From Sanderia malayensis (taxonomy: Eukaryota > Cnidaria > Scyphozoa > Semaeostomeae > Pelagiidae), in contig RQOL01000861.1 in assembly GCA_013076295.1 (NCBI GenBank), positions 5,496,235 through 5,560,234 on the forward strand: a DNA stretch of 64,000 bases, in the 5' to 3' direction. Positions 42,999 to 53,754 of this stretch are shown here, piece by piece. The notes below the pieces were generated by a model. It saw only the letters and a list, made by a program, of their open reading frames with translations, had not been told where the DNA came from and ran no database searches. Numbering within the stretch: position 1 is the first letter of the stretch; each line of letters opens with the position of its first letter. The position numbers and the translations under genes are program-made.

Positions 42999-43942
42999 TC
43001 ACGAAGGCGTAAGCGGAGGCTGTGATATATCGTTATATACAAAGGTAAGCGGTCTTGAGTTCAAAATTCCTTCAGTTTCTATTAGAACTGTTTCTAATTC
43101 TTCATAGGATAATTTAGCGTTTCCAAGAGTTTTACGCAAGCATCGTTTTGTGAGTTTTACCAGAGATTCAAACACGCCGCCCCACCAACTTGCAGTAGGG
43201 ACATTAAACTTCCATTCAATGTATCTAGATTTTACATAGTTTTGCACCTTGCGATCAATGAATGTTGAGCCGTTATCAGATATTACGAAGGCGGGGATGC
43301 CGCGGCGACCGATAAATCGTTGAAGTGCTCGAATAAACGTGTTAGCTTGAAGATCAGGTACTAATTCGAGATGAATGGCTCTGGTATTTGTGCAAGTAAA
43401 CAAGGCGATGTAACTTTTGAATGTTTCATTTGTTGATGAGTATATATTTTTGACAAATAAAGGTCCAGCAAAATCTATTCCTATCTGTGAAAAGGCATTT
43501 TCACTTGATACGCGAAATGAAGGCAATGGCGGTGTCGTAGGCGTTTCGAAGGGTTTACCCATTATTTTACGACACGTAACACATTTTGACAGGATTGATT
43601 TTATGACCTGTCTTCCTTTTATGATCCAATATCGTGATCTTAGTTCTGTTAAAGTCTCCTTTAGACCGTTGTGTTTTACGTTTGCATGGCATTTCTTCAC
43701 GATTAATTTTGTTATGTGATGATCTCTGGGAAGTAGAATAGGGAATTTGGTTTCATAAGGCAGTGAAGCATTGTCGATTCGACCTCCAACCCGTATGATA
43801 TTTTGAGAATCGCGAATGATGTGAAGATTTTCCTTTGACTTATTAAAACTTTCGTTGTTGATAAAGGAGGTCTGTAATTCTTTGTACCAAATAACCTGTG
43901 CCCTTGTATATAATTCTGCCGGTATTATGTCTTTTTTCATAA
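42999..43942 (-). pseudogene. BEL integrase part of second element
   Basis: 313 codons. Zinc finger with CHANVKHNGLKETLTELRSR (H) and CVTCRKIMG (C-C); core IGIDFAGPLFVK with the first Asp, FVISDNGSTFID with the second, and ASWWGGVFESLVKL with the catalytic Glu; then ILNSRPLTFVYND. The ATG at 43940 is internal: before it the MITE 43943-44620 splits the gene. Integrase residues are all present, but the gene is split upstream and has stops downstream. Confidence 0.88.
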
Positions 43943-44620
43943 AGGCCTGGTTACACTGTAGATAATGAATTAGATATTCCCAATTTAGAAACGCTAAAAA
44001 CGGAAAGGATTATCTTATAGTGTATACGCGCCATTTAGATAATAATTTAGATAATACAGTTAAAGCATCATGACTCAACTATAACCAGCGAGGAAAGTGG
44101 CAAACCGTGAGGTATTTACGTAAAAGAATATCGAAAACATCTTATCATACATTCCATACATTTCTTCAGTCACTTTTTGTGGGGTGTGCCATTCCTCAAG
44201 TTGTACAGAATTTCATGTTCTAATAAAATAAATTCATGTCAAAAACATTATCAGCTTCCATTTTCACCGACATAGTTTGTGAATTTACTCTGTGCGTCCA
44301 TTTTATTGTTCAAAATCAATTATGTACCGTTTACGATGCTTTTCGCTTCCAAAATTGCCAAGGAATACAACGCGAGACAGTCGGTGTTTGTTTGTCTCGC
44401 GATTTGACACATCATGCTGGGAAAATCTTGATGAATAAAATAAAAAAGTTTTGATTTTATTCATCAAGATTTCACAGCACGATTTGACAGTTTGCTTCTT
44501 GCCGCTAATTGGAATTTAGATATCTTGCGTTATGTTACACACGAAGATATCTATCAGAAAGGTTATTTGTGGTATGTCTGGAGGAATATCTAATTCATTA
44601 TCTACAGTGTAACCAGGCCT
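43943..44620. mobile_element. PIF/Harbinger-like MITE in BEL pol
   Basis: Perfect inverted ends over about 38 bp (AGGCCTGGTTACACTGTAG...) and TAA on both sides (43940-43942, 44621-44623). Length 678 bp. The host pol frame is the same on both sides. TWA target and the GGCCTGGTTACAC-type end fit PIF/Harbinger; non-coding. Confidence 0.88.
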
Positions 44621-46073
44621 TAAGTATTTCAATAAATTGTAAGACCAATGCAGTGACACGAAACAGTCTGTTAATACTGCTAAAATCTTGACAAGCCATA
44701 ACCTTGCTTACAGCGAAATGCGTTATATTGCTATTCACAAGAGTGGATTGAGGTTTTTCAATTACTTCTTCAGTTATCAAAGTCGAAAATAGATCGACTT
44801 TTGGCCAACATTCGAAATCCAATTTTAAGAATGGGGCGCCCTCCCACCAGAGTTGATTTGCTTGAAGTTTTGCGACAGTAGATCCTCTGGAAGCTACATC
44901 AGCAGGATTATCAGATGTAGGGCAATATCCCCAGGTAGCATTTGGCGTCATTGCTCTTATTTGTATTACACGACTTCTTACAAACTGTTGCTTCAAAACT
45001 TTGTTTTCGTTCAATATCCAATGCAAAGTAACTTGTGAATCCGACCAACAATATATTCTACCAATAGTAAGCTTGTGTTTCAAAACTGTAATTACGGTGT
45101 TAATTAACTCTGCGAGTGTCAGTGCTCCCATAAGTTCCAAGCGAGGTATAGTGGTGCCCTTTATCGGTGCAATGCATGTTTTTGAAGCTATCAACTTTAC
45201 TGAAACTGTAGAAAACATTTCTATTCTTAAATATACTGCTGCTCCATAAGCAACCTGACTCGCGTCTGAGAAGCCGTGTAACTGAATTGATTTAACTGTA
45301 TCGTATTTTATGCCTCCAAAGACAGACCTTTCTACCACGATATTAGAGTTATTTAGATTCGATGATATGATACTGTTCCATATATCTACAAAATCCTTGG
45401 GTAAAGGAGCATCCCAACTGATTTTCAATTTACAAACCTTTTGAAACAGTTGCTTCAAGGATAATATAACTGGTGACGACAGTCCCAAAGGGTCGTAAAA
45501 TCGAGACAGTGTACTTAGCACTAAACGTTTCGTTACGGTTTGTTCTTTTTGCGATTCCTTGAAGATGCTGAGGTCAAAAATCAGGTTATCCTTCTCGCAG
45601 TTCCATGATATACCCAGCACTTTAATTGTTTCATCGTCACACACTGCATTAACTGGATTGCTTTCTTGTGATTTTATGCGGTCTAATAGCTTGTTACTAT
45701 TCGAAGCCCATTTTCTCATGTTGAATCCAGCTTCAGAAAAACATTTCAGTTGTCGATATTTCTCGAAACATTCTTCGTCCGTTCGAAACGAAGATACATA
45801 ATCGTCAACATACAATGAATCCAACACGTTCTGGACAAATTCTGGATTTTCAGAAATATACGTATTCAAGTGATATCGAATAACGGCGTTTAGGATGAAA
45901 GGCGAAGATGTTAATCCAAATACAAGTCTCGTAAATCGAAGCTTAATAGTTTCGAAATCGTTAGTATCAGTCGTATCGATCCATAAAAATCTAAGAAAGT
46001 CGCGATCTTCATCATTTATCGATATTTGATGAAAGGCTTTTTCCAAATCTCCCATCAAAACTGTTTTGTTCAA
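44621..46073 (-). pseudogene. BEL RT-RNase H part of second element
   Basis: About 484 codons from an internal ATG at 46073. MGDLEKAFHQISI (first Asp) near residue 8, FGLTSSPFILNAVIRYHL near 50, YVDDYVSSF near 88, RNase H with LHGFSDASQVAYGAAVYL near 265, WSDSQVTLHWI near 345, and DNPADVASRG near 390. The frame upstream (46074-46200) is shifted by one base relative to the protease frame. It ends at the MITE. Confidence 0.88.
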
Positions 46074-46138
46074 CCGAAATCTTAATAATATGTCGAAAAT
46101 AAATGGTGTTAAGTTAGGTCCGGCATGCAGGCATTCGT

Positions 46139-47542
46139 TTAAGCTGACTTCGTTTGCGACTTTTGCGCTGGCGTCGTAAACGACACGTAGTTTCGTTGTT
46201 TTCTATCTTCTTTGACTACCTCCCGGTGTGGAATGTAGTGGACATTTCCTGTAATTACTTTATGTGAATCGTTAACTTTTTCTATTATACCCGAGTTCAG
46301 CTGATCCTTTATAACGGTATCATACTGATGAAAAACTTCTGGCTGCGATTTTAAACGTTTTAATTGAGAGTTTAAGCGACGTTCTGCTGAACTGAAATTA
46401 TCTGGTATGATAGAGTGATTGTCTATAAACGGTAATCGAACTTCATATTTACTTCCATTGAAAGATACCTTGTCCTTCAAAATGTCGTCATCATAGGATT
46501 CTGGGATTTCTGCTTTTGTTTTTATTCCTACTGATTCAATGTCCCAAAACTGTTTGACTTGATTAGATAAAACTTCATCGTTATATATAACTACCGAACT
46601 TTTCAAAACATGCGACGAAATGATGTTAAAAGACACAATTGTGTTTCCTGGTAGTTGTACAGGACCATTGAGCACATAACCAAAACGTGTAGCAGTTGCA
46701 ACGGGGCTGTTACTGTGCTCCCCCTGTACTACTTTGTCCAACATGACAGTGTATACATAATCTGCTCCGATTAACACATCTATTTCAACATCTTCTGCTC
46801 CGCTTCCACTGTCTGCCACTATCAGACCTTTAAGATGCGAATACATGTTTTTTGCCACGTCAATTGCCTGGGAGGATACAGGGCTGCAAATTGTTTTTAC
46901 CACAAATGCTGATATTGTTATCGAGCCCCAATCTTTACTCTTAAGTGCTAAATTTACCAAGTCACATTTATTTAACGTTCCAGTTTCATTTCCAAACTCC
47001 TTAATCAGAATTTCGTGACTAGAAATGGTGGGTAACTTTAACTTATCTCTTAATTCGGTGGTAATATAAGAGCGTTGAGAACAAGAATCCAAAGTAACTC
47101 TTACGTTCTTAAAATCTCGTGGATTGTTGACTGGATGAGCAATGGTTTTAGCGGTTTGCAACAATACTATGTTGCTTTTAACATTTTGCAAGGTAAATAA
47201 ATTTGTAGTTACCGATTCCTGTTGTTGTTGAGTGTTTTCTTTCGATTGAGGCTCAGTTGAAGGTCTTGACGGAGAATGAGGTCTTTCTTCCATTGCTCCA
47301 CATATTGAACTGTGATGACGACTTTTACAGCGATAGCATCTTGTACCTGAATGGCAATTCTTTGATATGTGGTTTGGCTTTAGGCAAATGAAGCATCTTC
47401 TTCTGTCGCGTAAAATTCGTTTTCGTACGTTGGGGTCGGTAACCGTTGAACAGCTAGCAGAATAATGTCGGTTATCACAAAACAGACATTTTGGTGTATT
47501 TCGTTCATCGTTATTTTTAAACTGCGTGCTACTTGCGATCAA
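46139..47542 (-). pseudogene. BEL zinc knuckles and protease of second element
   Basis: 467 codons. CLFCDNRHYSASC, CFICLKPNHISKNC and CYRCKSRHHSSIC near residues 18-80; VTLDSCSQRSYIT near 148 is the protease active-site region with DSC in place of DTG/DSG; VLIGADYVYTVML and FGYVLNGPV near 250-290; FWDIESVGIK near 325; the RT start LNSGIIEKVNDSH near 420. A frameshift after VVKEDRK ends it. Whether DSC is original or a mutation cannot be told from one copy. Confidence 0.87.
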
Positions 47543-47716
47543 CGTTGAACTTGTAGTTGGCTGCGATTGAGTGTTTCGATACGTTTGTTCACGGCTTGAA
47601 AATCTGGCTGAATTGCTATCGATCGAACTGAATGAACATTGTTCTCGTAATGTTAATTCTTCTCCAAAGTAGTTGAGTATGTCGTCTAATTCCCATACAC
47701 ATACATCAGAGGTTTT

Positions 47717-48565
47717 TCAACTGATAATTAAGCGTAGCTCGTTCGGAATCTTTGACATGATAACTGGAGAAAGAACTGTACCATAACTTTCTATTGGAAT
47801 TCCAATACTTCTTAAGCTTCTTACTGCTGTTTCTGTTTTATCAAAAAGTAAGCGTAATTTTTCCAGTTCAAACAATGAAGTTACCTTTGGCATTTCCTTT
47901 ATGTTTTCAATGTGTTTCGAAATTATAATCTGTTTATTTCCGAATCGTCTTTTTAGCAGCTCAAAAGCTTCGTCGTAGTTTTCTTCTGAAAGCGATAGTC
48001 CTTTGATAGTTTCTGCGGCAGGACCAGATAGCAGACCTTGTAAATACTTCATTTTTTCCACTTTTGCTAAGTTTTGATTTCCGTCAATGCTTGATTTGAA
48101 GCTTTCAGAAAACGAGATCCATTGCGTCGGGTCGCCATTAAACGTTAACATATTCAGCTTGGGAAGTTTGACTTGTGCTTCCTTCCGTGATTGACTTTCC
48201 CAGCTGATGCGATGCGGCGATTCTGTTCGAGCTTTTAATATATTTTGAATGCAACAAATCGTTTCTGATACTTCTTCTTCAAATTCTTCGCGATCTAGTA
48301 TGTCTTTTTCGATATCACCATCTTTTTCTAAAGCGTTTATAATGTCGGCATCGAGTGTTTCAATGTCCTTACTTTGTCTTTCTAGTGTGTTTTTGTAGGA
48401 TTCTAATTTCGTTTGAACTTCGATGTCTGCTACTCGACCAGCTGGCGGTAGAAGACGATATACTTTAGCAATTGTGTTTTTAACAACAAGTTTGTGTCCA
48501 TTTCTTGCGCGGATCTTTTTTGTAAGTTCTGCCATAATTTTTTCAACTTTACAATCCCGGGTCAC
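47717..48565 (-). CDS. gag: BEL Gag of second element
   Basis: 282 codons open. A coiled-coil-like N-terminus (LESYKNTLERQSKDIETLDA), then the BEL Gag block VKLPKLNMLTFNGDPTQWIS, FSESFKSSIDGNQNLAKVEK, YLQGLLSGPAAETIKGLSL and YDEAFELLKRRFGNKQIIIS. The natural start is likely the ATG at 48535 (MAELTKK), since the region before it overlaps the primer-binding site. The frame ends at 47717 and continues out of frame toward the zinc-knuckle part. Confidence 0.85.
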   Translation of the reverse strand: MTRDCKVEKIMAELTKKIRARNGHKLVVKNTIAKVYRLLPPAGRVADIEVQTKLESYKNTLERQSKDIETLDADIINALEKDGDIEKDILDREEFEEEVSETICCIQNILKARTESPHRISWESQSRKEAQVKLPKLNMLTFNGDPTQWISFSESFKSSIDGNQNLAKVEKMKYLQGLLSGPAAETIKGLSLSEENYDEAFELLKRRFGNKQIIISKHIENIKEMPKVTSLFELEKLRLLFDKTETAVRSLRSIGIPIESYGTVLSPVIMSKIPNELRLIIS

Positions 48566-48572
48566 GGCACCA
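48552..48572 (-). other. primer-binding site of second BEL
   Basis: TGGTGCCGTGACCCGGGA on the minus strand begins right after the CA that ends the 5' LTR. TGG start fits a tRNA 3' end. Confidence 0.75.
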
Positions 48573-48885
48573 TGAAGTATTTTGTGTTAGGATTTGATGG
48601 TTTACGTTAATTGCAGAATAATCGATGAACAATCATGTCTTTGATAAACAACAATTAAACTAAAGATTCTTTAAAAACTACTTAAATCAAGTGAGCGAAA
48701 AAGTGCGAATTATGCGGATAAGCGAATGAACCCTCTCATTCGATGCTCGATGATTCTACTTCTCTTATTTAAAAATTAACTATTGTTCTTAGTGTTGACA
48801 TTTTTAATCTCCTAAAACACACCCCTAATACTAAATTTATGCATCACAAAGGTTTTTACTGACAATCAACTACAAAATTACAACA
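48573..48885 (-). repeat. 5' LTR of second BEL
   Basis: 313 bp, TGTTGTAATT...ATACTTCA. Its end is set by the PBS. The outer 274 bp match 42185-42458 with 3 differences. Confidence 0.82.
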
Positions 48886-48992
48886 TACCTGCACCTCTGC
48901 AGCAAAGGCCCATTGCCCGTTGCCAGGCAATGTGCTTGTGAGCGTACGGTAGTGGAATTAAGATAATAAACACAATAAGAATAATAGTAAAA
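48886..48992 (+). pseudogene. end of third gypsy integrase and non-coding tail
   Basis: After the BEL 5' LTR the plus strand reads HCPLPGNVLVSVR, which resembles the PGDRVLVR block that follows the gypsy integrase core; stops follow at once. Weak but in the right place and strand. Confidence 0.4.
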
Positions 48993-49253
48993 TTAAAGGG
49001 CTACTCTCACCATATTTTTTATTTCATTTCTGGGTTGTTTTTGACGTAAAAAAGGTAATGCAGTTTTTAAATCTCTTCACGGCTCCAAGAGTGCGATTTT
49101 CAACCATTTCTGGAAAATGCCGCGCAACACAAAACAATCTGGGCCGAGGTTGTGTGACGTACATGCCGGAACCGAATCAACTTCTCTCTTTGGCTCCAGT
49201 ATGAAAAAAAAAACGACGCGTCCGGTTTTCTCTGTTGTTTTCAATGATAAATA

Positions 49254-49699
49254 CCGTATTTCTTCTAAAGAACGCTGCCCTCTGATAAACGCCGCCCTCT
49301 ATTGAACGCCGCACTTTAAACCAACCATTTTTAATAGACGCAGTCCTCTAATGAGCGTCGCTCTCTATTGAACGCCGCATCTTCAAGGGGCGTTTATTAG
49401 AAAACACACGTCAGCGAAAGCTACGAAAGTTTTCGTGTCATAGATGAGGACTCTGACGGAGACAGTGACATTGACATACTTTAGCGTGAACACATCATTT
49501 GTGAACGTTAAAACATTTTTCATAAAGTCTATTATTGCGTGTTTTTCGGAAAAGAAGACATTGTCAGTTTTTTTCTTTTATCTCACTTTTCATTTTGTAA
49601 AGAACGCCTCCTTCTAATGAACGCCGCCCTCTATTAAACGCCGCATGCAAAAGTTGGATTTTGAAAATAACGCCGCGGCGTTCTTTAGAGGAAATACGG
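49254..49699. mobile_element. TA-target MITE, about 446 bp
   Basis: Inverted ends CCGTATTTCYTCTAAAGAAC with TA on both sides. Inside, GAACGCCGCCCTCTATTGAA-like units recur about six times. Non-coding. Confidence 0.8.
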
Positions 49700-49773
49700 T
49701 ACAAATGTTTTTCAAACCATTTCAACACCATCATTACAAAGCTTATTAACATCTCTCCGTGTGCTATGTCTTA

Positions 49774-51111
49774 AGTCGTATTTACACTACGTAAACTAAC
49801 ACGGGTTTGCCCCAGGTTAACTTAACCGTGGCTACTTTTTCGTAGTGTATATGCAACTAACCCAACTAGCCGGATTCGACCCTTATGCAGCCAAAAATGA
49901 CATATCGTTTCTTTGCTGAAACGGAGAGAAACAGATCTGAGTATCACTATGAACCTATTTTGAGTGTCTTCTGACGAATATAGGTATGTTTTAATTATGC
50001 TCAAACCCATCCATGTCTGTAGAAATTGATGACGTCACAGTGATGACACGAGAATCGTGTTCCTATGGGGTTTGTATGGGAAAATTCGACCTCGGGTCAC
50101 AATTTTTTTAATAACTTGAGATAGTGCAGGGCGATTTTGATTCTCTAGCCAGTGGCGAAAATCCCGATATTTTTCTCACATTATGAGCTACTTTCCGTTG
50201 CTTTTGATCAAATATGGGATTTATAACAAATTTTTGAAAAAAGTAAAATTTTCGTGATTTTGGTTTTCTGTGACGCCACATTGAACCAAGTTATTGTGCT
50301 CTGTACAAGAAACGCAGACGCGAGAAACAGTATGAGACTGGAAGTGAAACTTGTCATTTATTTCAAAATGTGGGATAGGTGTGATTATACCAGTTCTAGG
50401 TCGGACAACGAACAAAACAAGAAGTAGTCCTAATAGCAGCGAACAAGACGAAGACTATTCTGTAGTTAGTTTGCATGTTCGAGGCGCGTACGAAAGAGAG
50501 CCCCTCGCCAGCAGACCTGGAGTCGACTACGGCGATGAAGATTCTGCATGTGACGGCCTACCCCTTCAAGAGACTGATATCCGCTTTGAAAATAGAAGTT
50601 CTGTTGATGAATAGTTAGCGTATAATGTCATTGAGAAGTCCACGGCAGTTATTAAACTTCATTTTATTACAGTGCAGTCATTCCAATTTTATTCATCTGC
50701 CAGGCCCAAGAGAGCATCGCTGTGACTGTCGTTGAAAATGTTCACTCCAATCAGCGTTTTGTTGACCGCGGTTCATAGGGGGCGTCTACTGAGATCGTGC
50801 AACACTGTGATGTCACAGTTTCTACAAGTTGTCCAAAATGCTTACTTTGGCAATGAATTACTCAAAAACTACAAAATATTTTCAAATTCTACTTGCGGCA
50901 TGCTTCTAAGCACCTTAAATTCTCTCCATTTCAGCAAAAAAAGGATATGTCACTTTTGGCTGCATAAGCCCTTTTAACGAGGCCGCTTGCCTGATGTTAT
51001 CTACCCAGTTTTGCCCCAGATTAGCGCTTACACCACAAATCAAAACTAACCTGGGCTAGCTTAACCCGGGTTAGCTTAACTCGGGTTAGCTTATGTAGTG
51101 TGAATACGGCT
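49774..51111. mobile_element. TTA-target element, 1.34 kb, Harbinger-like
   Basis: Ends AGTCGTATTTACACTAC and, inverted, AGCCGTATTCACACTAC; TTA on both sides (49771-49773, 51112-51114). Subterminal inverted similarity reaches about 170 bp inward (GCAGCCAAAARTGACATATC). The inside has an 87-codon plus-strand frame at 50351-50614 without known domains. No transposase, so non-autonomous. TWA target suggests PIF/Harbinger. Confidence 0.75.
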
Positions 51112-51792
51112 TTATTTTTTGGCATTGTTAAGGGCTGAAAATTGACCCCAAACTGATGCAGTGACAATGGATTTCTCCAATATTCACACGCCTCACGTCG
51201 TTATCTGTTCATTCAACCTCTTCCTTCCTTTCATTATGGGTGGTAAAACAACAACCAGCTAACGTTCGTGATAAGTTTGTTTGTCGTTTCTTTCTATCAA
51301 TTCTATAATCTATTTTATCAAGTTTTGCCGTCGGCTTGGTTTTTAGACAGGGAAATTACTACAACCATCTAGCAAACTGCCTAACCCTAAATTTTATTTC
51401 GGATTCGGGTTTTCCATATTGAAAAGTATCTAAAACTGCCAGGGGCCATTTCGGGCGTGGTCAAATACTCACGTGATTCATGACCACGCCTACTCACGGT
51501 CTGGGAAAAAATTTTTTTGGACTTTTCGAAAAAATTTTCACCAATGTATAGTGCATCATAAGGCAAGAAATAAATTATAAAACACTTATTACTTTTCTCT
51601 CACCGTTCGGGGGGTACAGCGTCTCAGAGTTTGTGTTGTTGTTGTTGTTAGAAAACATCAAGTTTGCGATACATCGCGTATAAGCCGAAATTTTCGATTC
51701 GAAGTCCATAGTTATAATAAAAATAGTTAAAGTGGTGTATTTATACTATCTACGATGTATCTTTGTCTTGTCTAGAAGGTTTTATCGAAATA

Positions 51793-52533
51793 TCAAGGCA
51801 GCCATCCGTTGCAAGAATCTTCACTGGACAGAAAGTCCCGAAACTTCTCACTCGCCTTCATCTGCTTCAGATAGTATGGCTGTTTCTGCGTTAGATATTC
51901 GGACATGTCTTTCCTGGCTATGAGAATTGAAGATATCTTCCGTTTTCTTTTCTTTGTTTCTGGCGCGGTGGCCTCACTTGACTCATCTCCTGCATCGGCG
52001 GAGGCCTTTTGGGAAGAATTTCGTTTTTTCCTCTTTTTAAAATAAAACGACGCTGGTAACTGGCTTCCAGTAAACCACACTGGCGATACGATATTTTCCA
52101 CAGGATCCCATTGACATCCGTTTTCCTCAAAAAGGATTGCTGGCACTTGCGGCAAGTGACAATGATATCACAAAATTGCTTGATAATGGCAGCGTTTAAT
52201 TGCCCGTTCTGCTGACTTGGGGTCTAGTGGTATGCCCATAGATGATTTTGTTTTCATTTCTTTACATAGCCGTATTCTCCTACTCAAGTATACCTCATCT
52301 GCTTTTCCACTGTATGTATTTTTTCGAATGAGTTCCTTTATATCTTCATTATCGTTTTCTTTTATGCTTCTTTCGCTTCCAAGTTTCTGTGATAAATCAA
52401 CATCTCCTAGCTTCTTCTGGACTTTCTGGAGAACACGAACCTTTCCAGCTTTGTAAAAATACGATCTTGAGTCACATCCTGTTAGACAGTGCAGTGCTGG
52501 TAACGCAAGTGATAACTTCTCGCCAAGAAATTC
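51793..52533 (-). pseudogene. second half of FEN1/XPG-like gene, left arm copy
   Basis: Minus strand copy of 53013-53754: LPALHCLTGCDSRSYFYKAG, then KVQKKLGDVDLSQKLGSE and, in the next frame, FEENGCQWDPVENIVSPVWF and a KKRKKR nuclear-localisation-like run. Same breaks as the right copy apart from few substitutions. Confidence 0.75.
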
Positions 52534-53379
52534 ACAACTTGAAAGAAGACTGTCAGGCCTTTAGACTCATAATATCGAAATGTCCATCTTTAGAAGAAGC
52601 ACTTGATCATCCGATCAGTACAGTACCGTTGGCCATCGCGACAACCGGTTCCATGCTACGACAAGGCGAGAAAGCTTCTTTCCGAAACTATATAATAACA
52701 CAGTCATCAGGAGTTAACTCGGTCGCTCCAAAGGGTGCGGTTAAACTTTTTGATGGGATTGCTGCTGTAAGGTCGTTAAAACCTAAGCAGACCTACAAAG
52801 ATTGGATAAAATGCCTTCTCCACTTTATGCAGCCATTCAATAATTCACAACCGGTAATGCTTGGAATGGTGAATGAAAGGAGTGTCAAAAGCCGTTTGCG
52901 GAAGAGAAGAGGTGCAACCGGAGCCCAAGTGCATGTAACAGGTACAGGTGTCAAGCAAAGGATGTTAGAGGGAGGAAAGTGACAGGAATTCCTGCATAAT
53001 GGCGCCAATAAACGAATTTCTTGGAGAGAAGTTGTCACTTGCGTTACCAGCACTGCATTGTCTAACAGGATGTGACTCAAGGTCGCATTTTTACAAAGCT
53101 GGAAAGGTTCGTGTTCTCCAGAAAGTCCAGAAGAAGCTAGGAGATGTTGATTTATCACAGAAACTTGGAAGCGAAAGAAGCATAAAAGAAAACGATAATG
53201 AAGATATAAAGGAAATCATTCGAAAAAATACATACAGTGGAAAAGCAGATGAGGTATACTTGAGTAGGAGAATACGGCTATATAAAGAAATGAAAACAAA
53301 ATCATCTATGGGCATACCACTAGACCCCAAGTCAGCAGAACGGGCAATTAAACGCTGCCATTATCAAGCAATTTTGTGA
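52534..53379 (+). pseudogene. FEN1/XPG-like nuclease of a transposon, broken
   Basis: In the loop: STVPLAIATTGSMLRQGEKA, GAVKLFDGIAAVRSL (likely first catalytic Asp), VNERSVKSRLRKRRGATG. A TGA follows GGK (about 52980-52982, probably from a Trp codon), and after a frame change comes LSLALPALHCLTGCDSRSHF (about 53029-53088), which looks like the helix-turn-helix part of XPG/FEN nucleases (GCD...GK). Then a Lys/Glu-rich segment. From memory this order is typical of uncharacterised XPG-like proteins tied to transposons in cnidarians and fish. Function inferred: structure-specific DNA nuclease. Not functional here. Confidence 0.6.
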
Positions 53380-53391
53380 TATCATTGTCAC

Positions 53392-53754
53392 TTGCCGCAA
53401 GTGCCACCAATCTTTTTTGAAGAAAACGGATGTCAATGGGATCCTGTGGAAAATATCGTATCGCCAGTGTGGTTTACTGGAAGCCAGTTACCAGCGTCGT
53501 TTTATTATAAAAAGAGGAAAAAACGAAATTCTTCCCAAAAGGCCTCCGCCGATGCAGGAGATGAGTCAAGTGAGGCCACCGCGCCAGAAACAAAGAAAAG
53601 AAAACGGAAGATATCTTCAATTCTCATAGCCAGGAAAGACATGTCCGAATATCTAACGCAGAAACAGCCATACTATCTGAAGCAGATGAAGGCGAGTGAG
53701 AAGTTTCGGGACTTTCTGTCCAGTGAAGATTCTTGCAACGGATGGCTGCCTTGA
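53392..53754 (+). pseudogene. C-terminal part of the XPG-like gene, right arm
   Basis: 120 codons in a frame offset from the part before it. FEENGCQWDPVENIVSPVWF, a basic run KKRKKR, and ISSILIARKDMSEYLTQKQP. Ends at TGA near 53754. Same protein as the left arm copy with three substitutions by eye. Confidence 0.65.

Larger units (their letters stand above)
42185..48885 (-). mobile_element. second BEL/Pao element, two LTRs
   Basis: Minus orientation; 5' LTR at 48573-48885, 3' LTR at 42185-42458, PBS, tract, Gag, protease, RT-RNase H and integrase. LTRs differ at 3 of 274 shared positions (young). The 3' LTR lacks its last 39 bp and no target duplication exists. Coding is broken by frameshifts and stops and by a MITE (43943-44620). 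It lies in the integrase of the third gypsy. Confidence 0.9.

Noticed and set aside
42177..48890. Target duplication around the second BEL
   Set aside because: Flanks AAAAT and TACCT do not match and the 3' LTR is incomplete.
52793..53330. Minus-strand frames of 121 and 79 codons in the fold-back
   Set aside because: Antisense shadows of the XPG-like gene; the same shadows appear on the opposite strand in the left arm.
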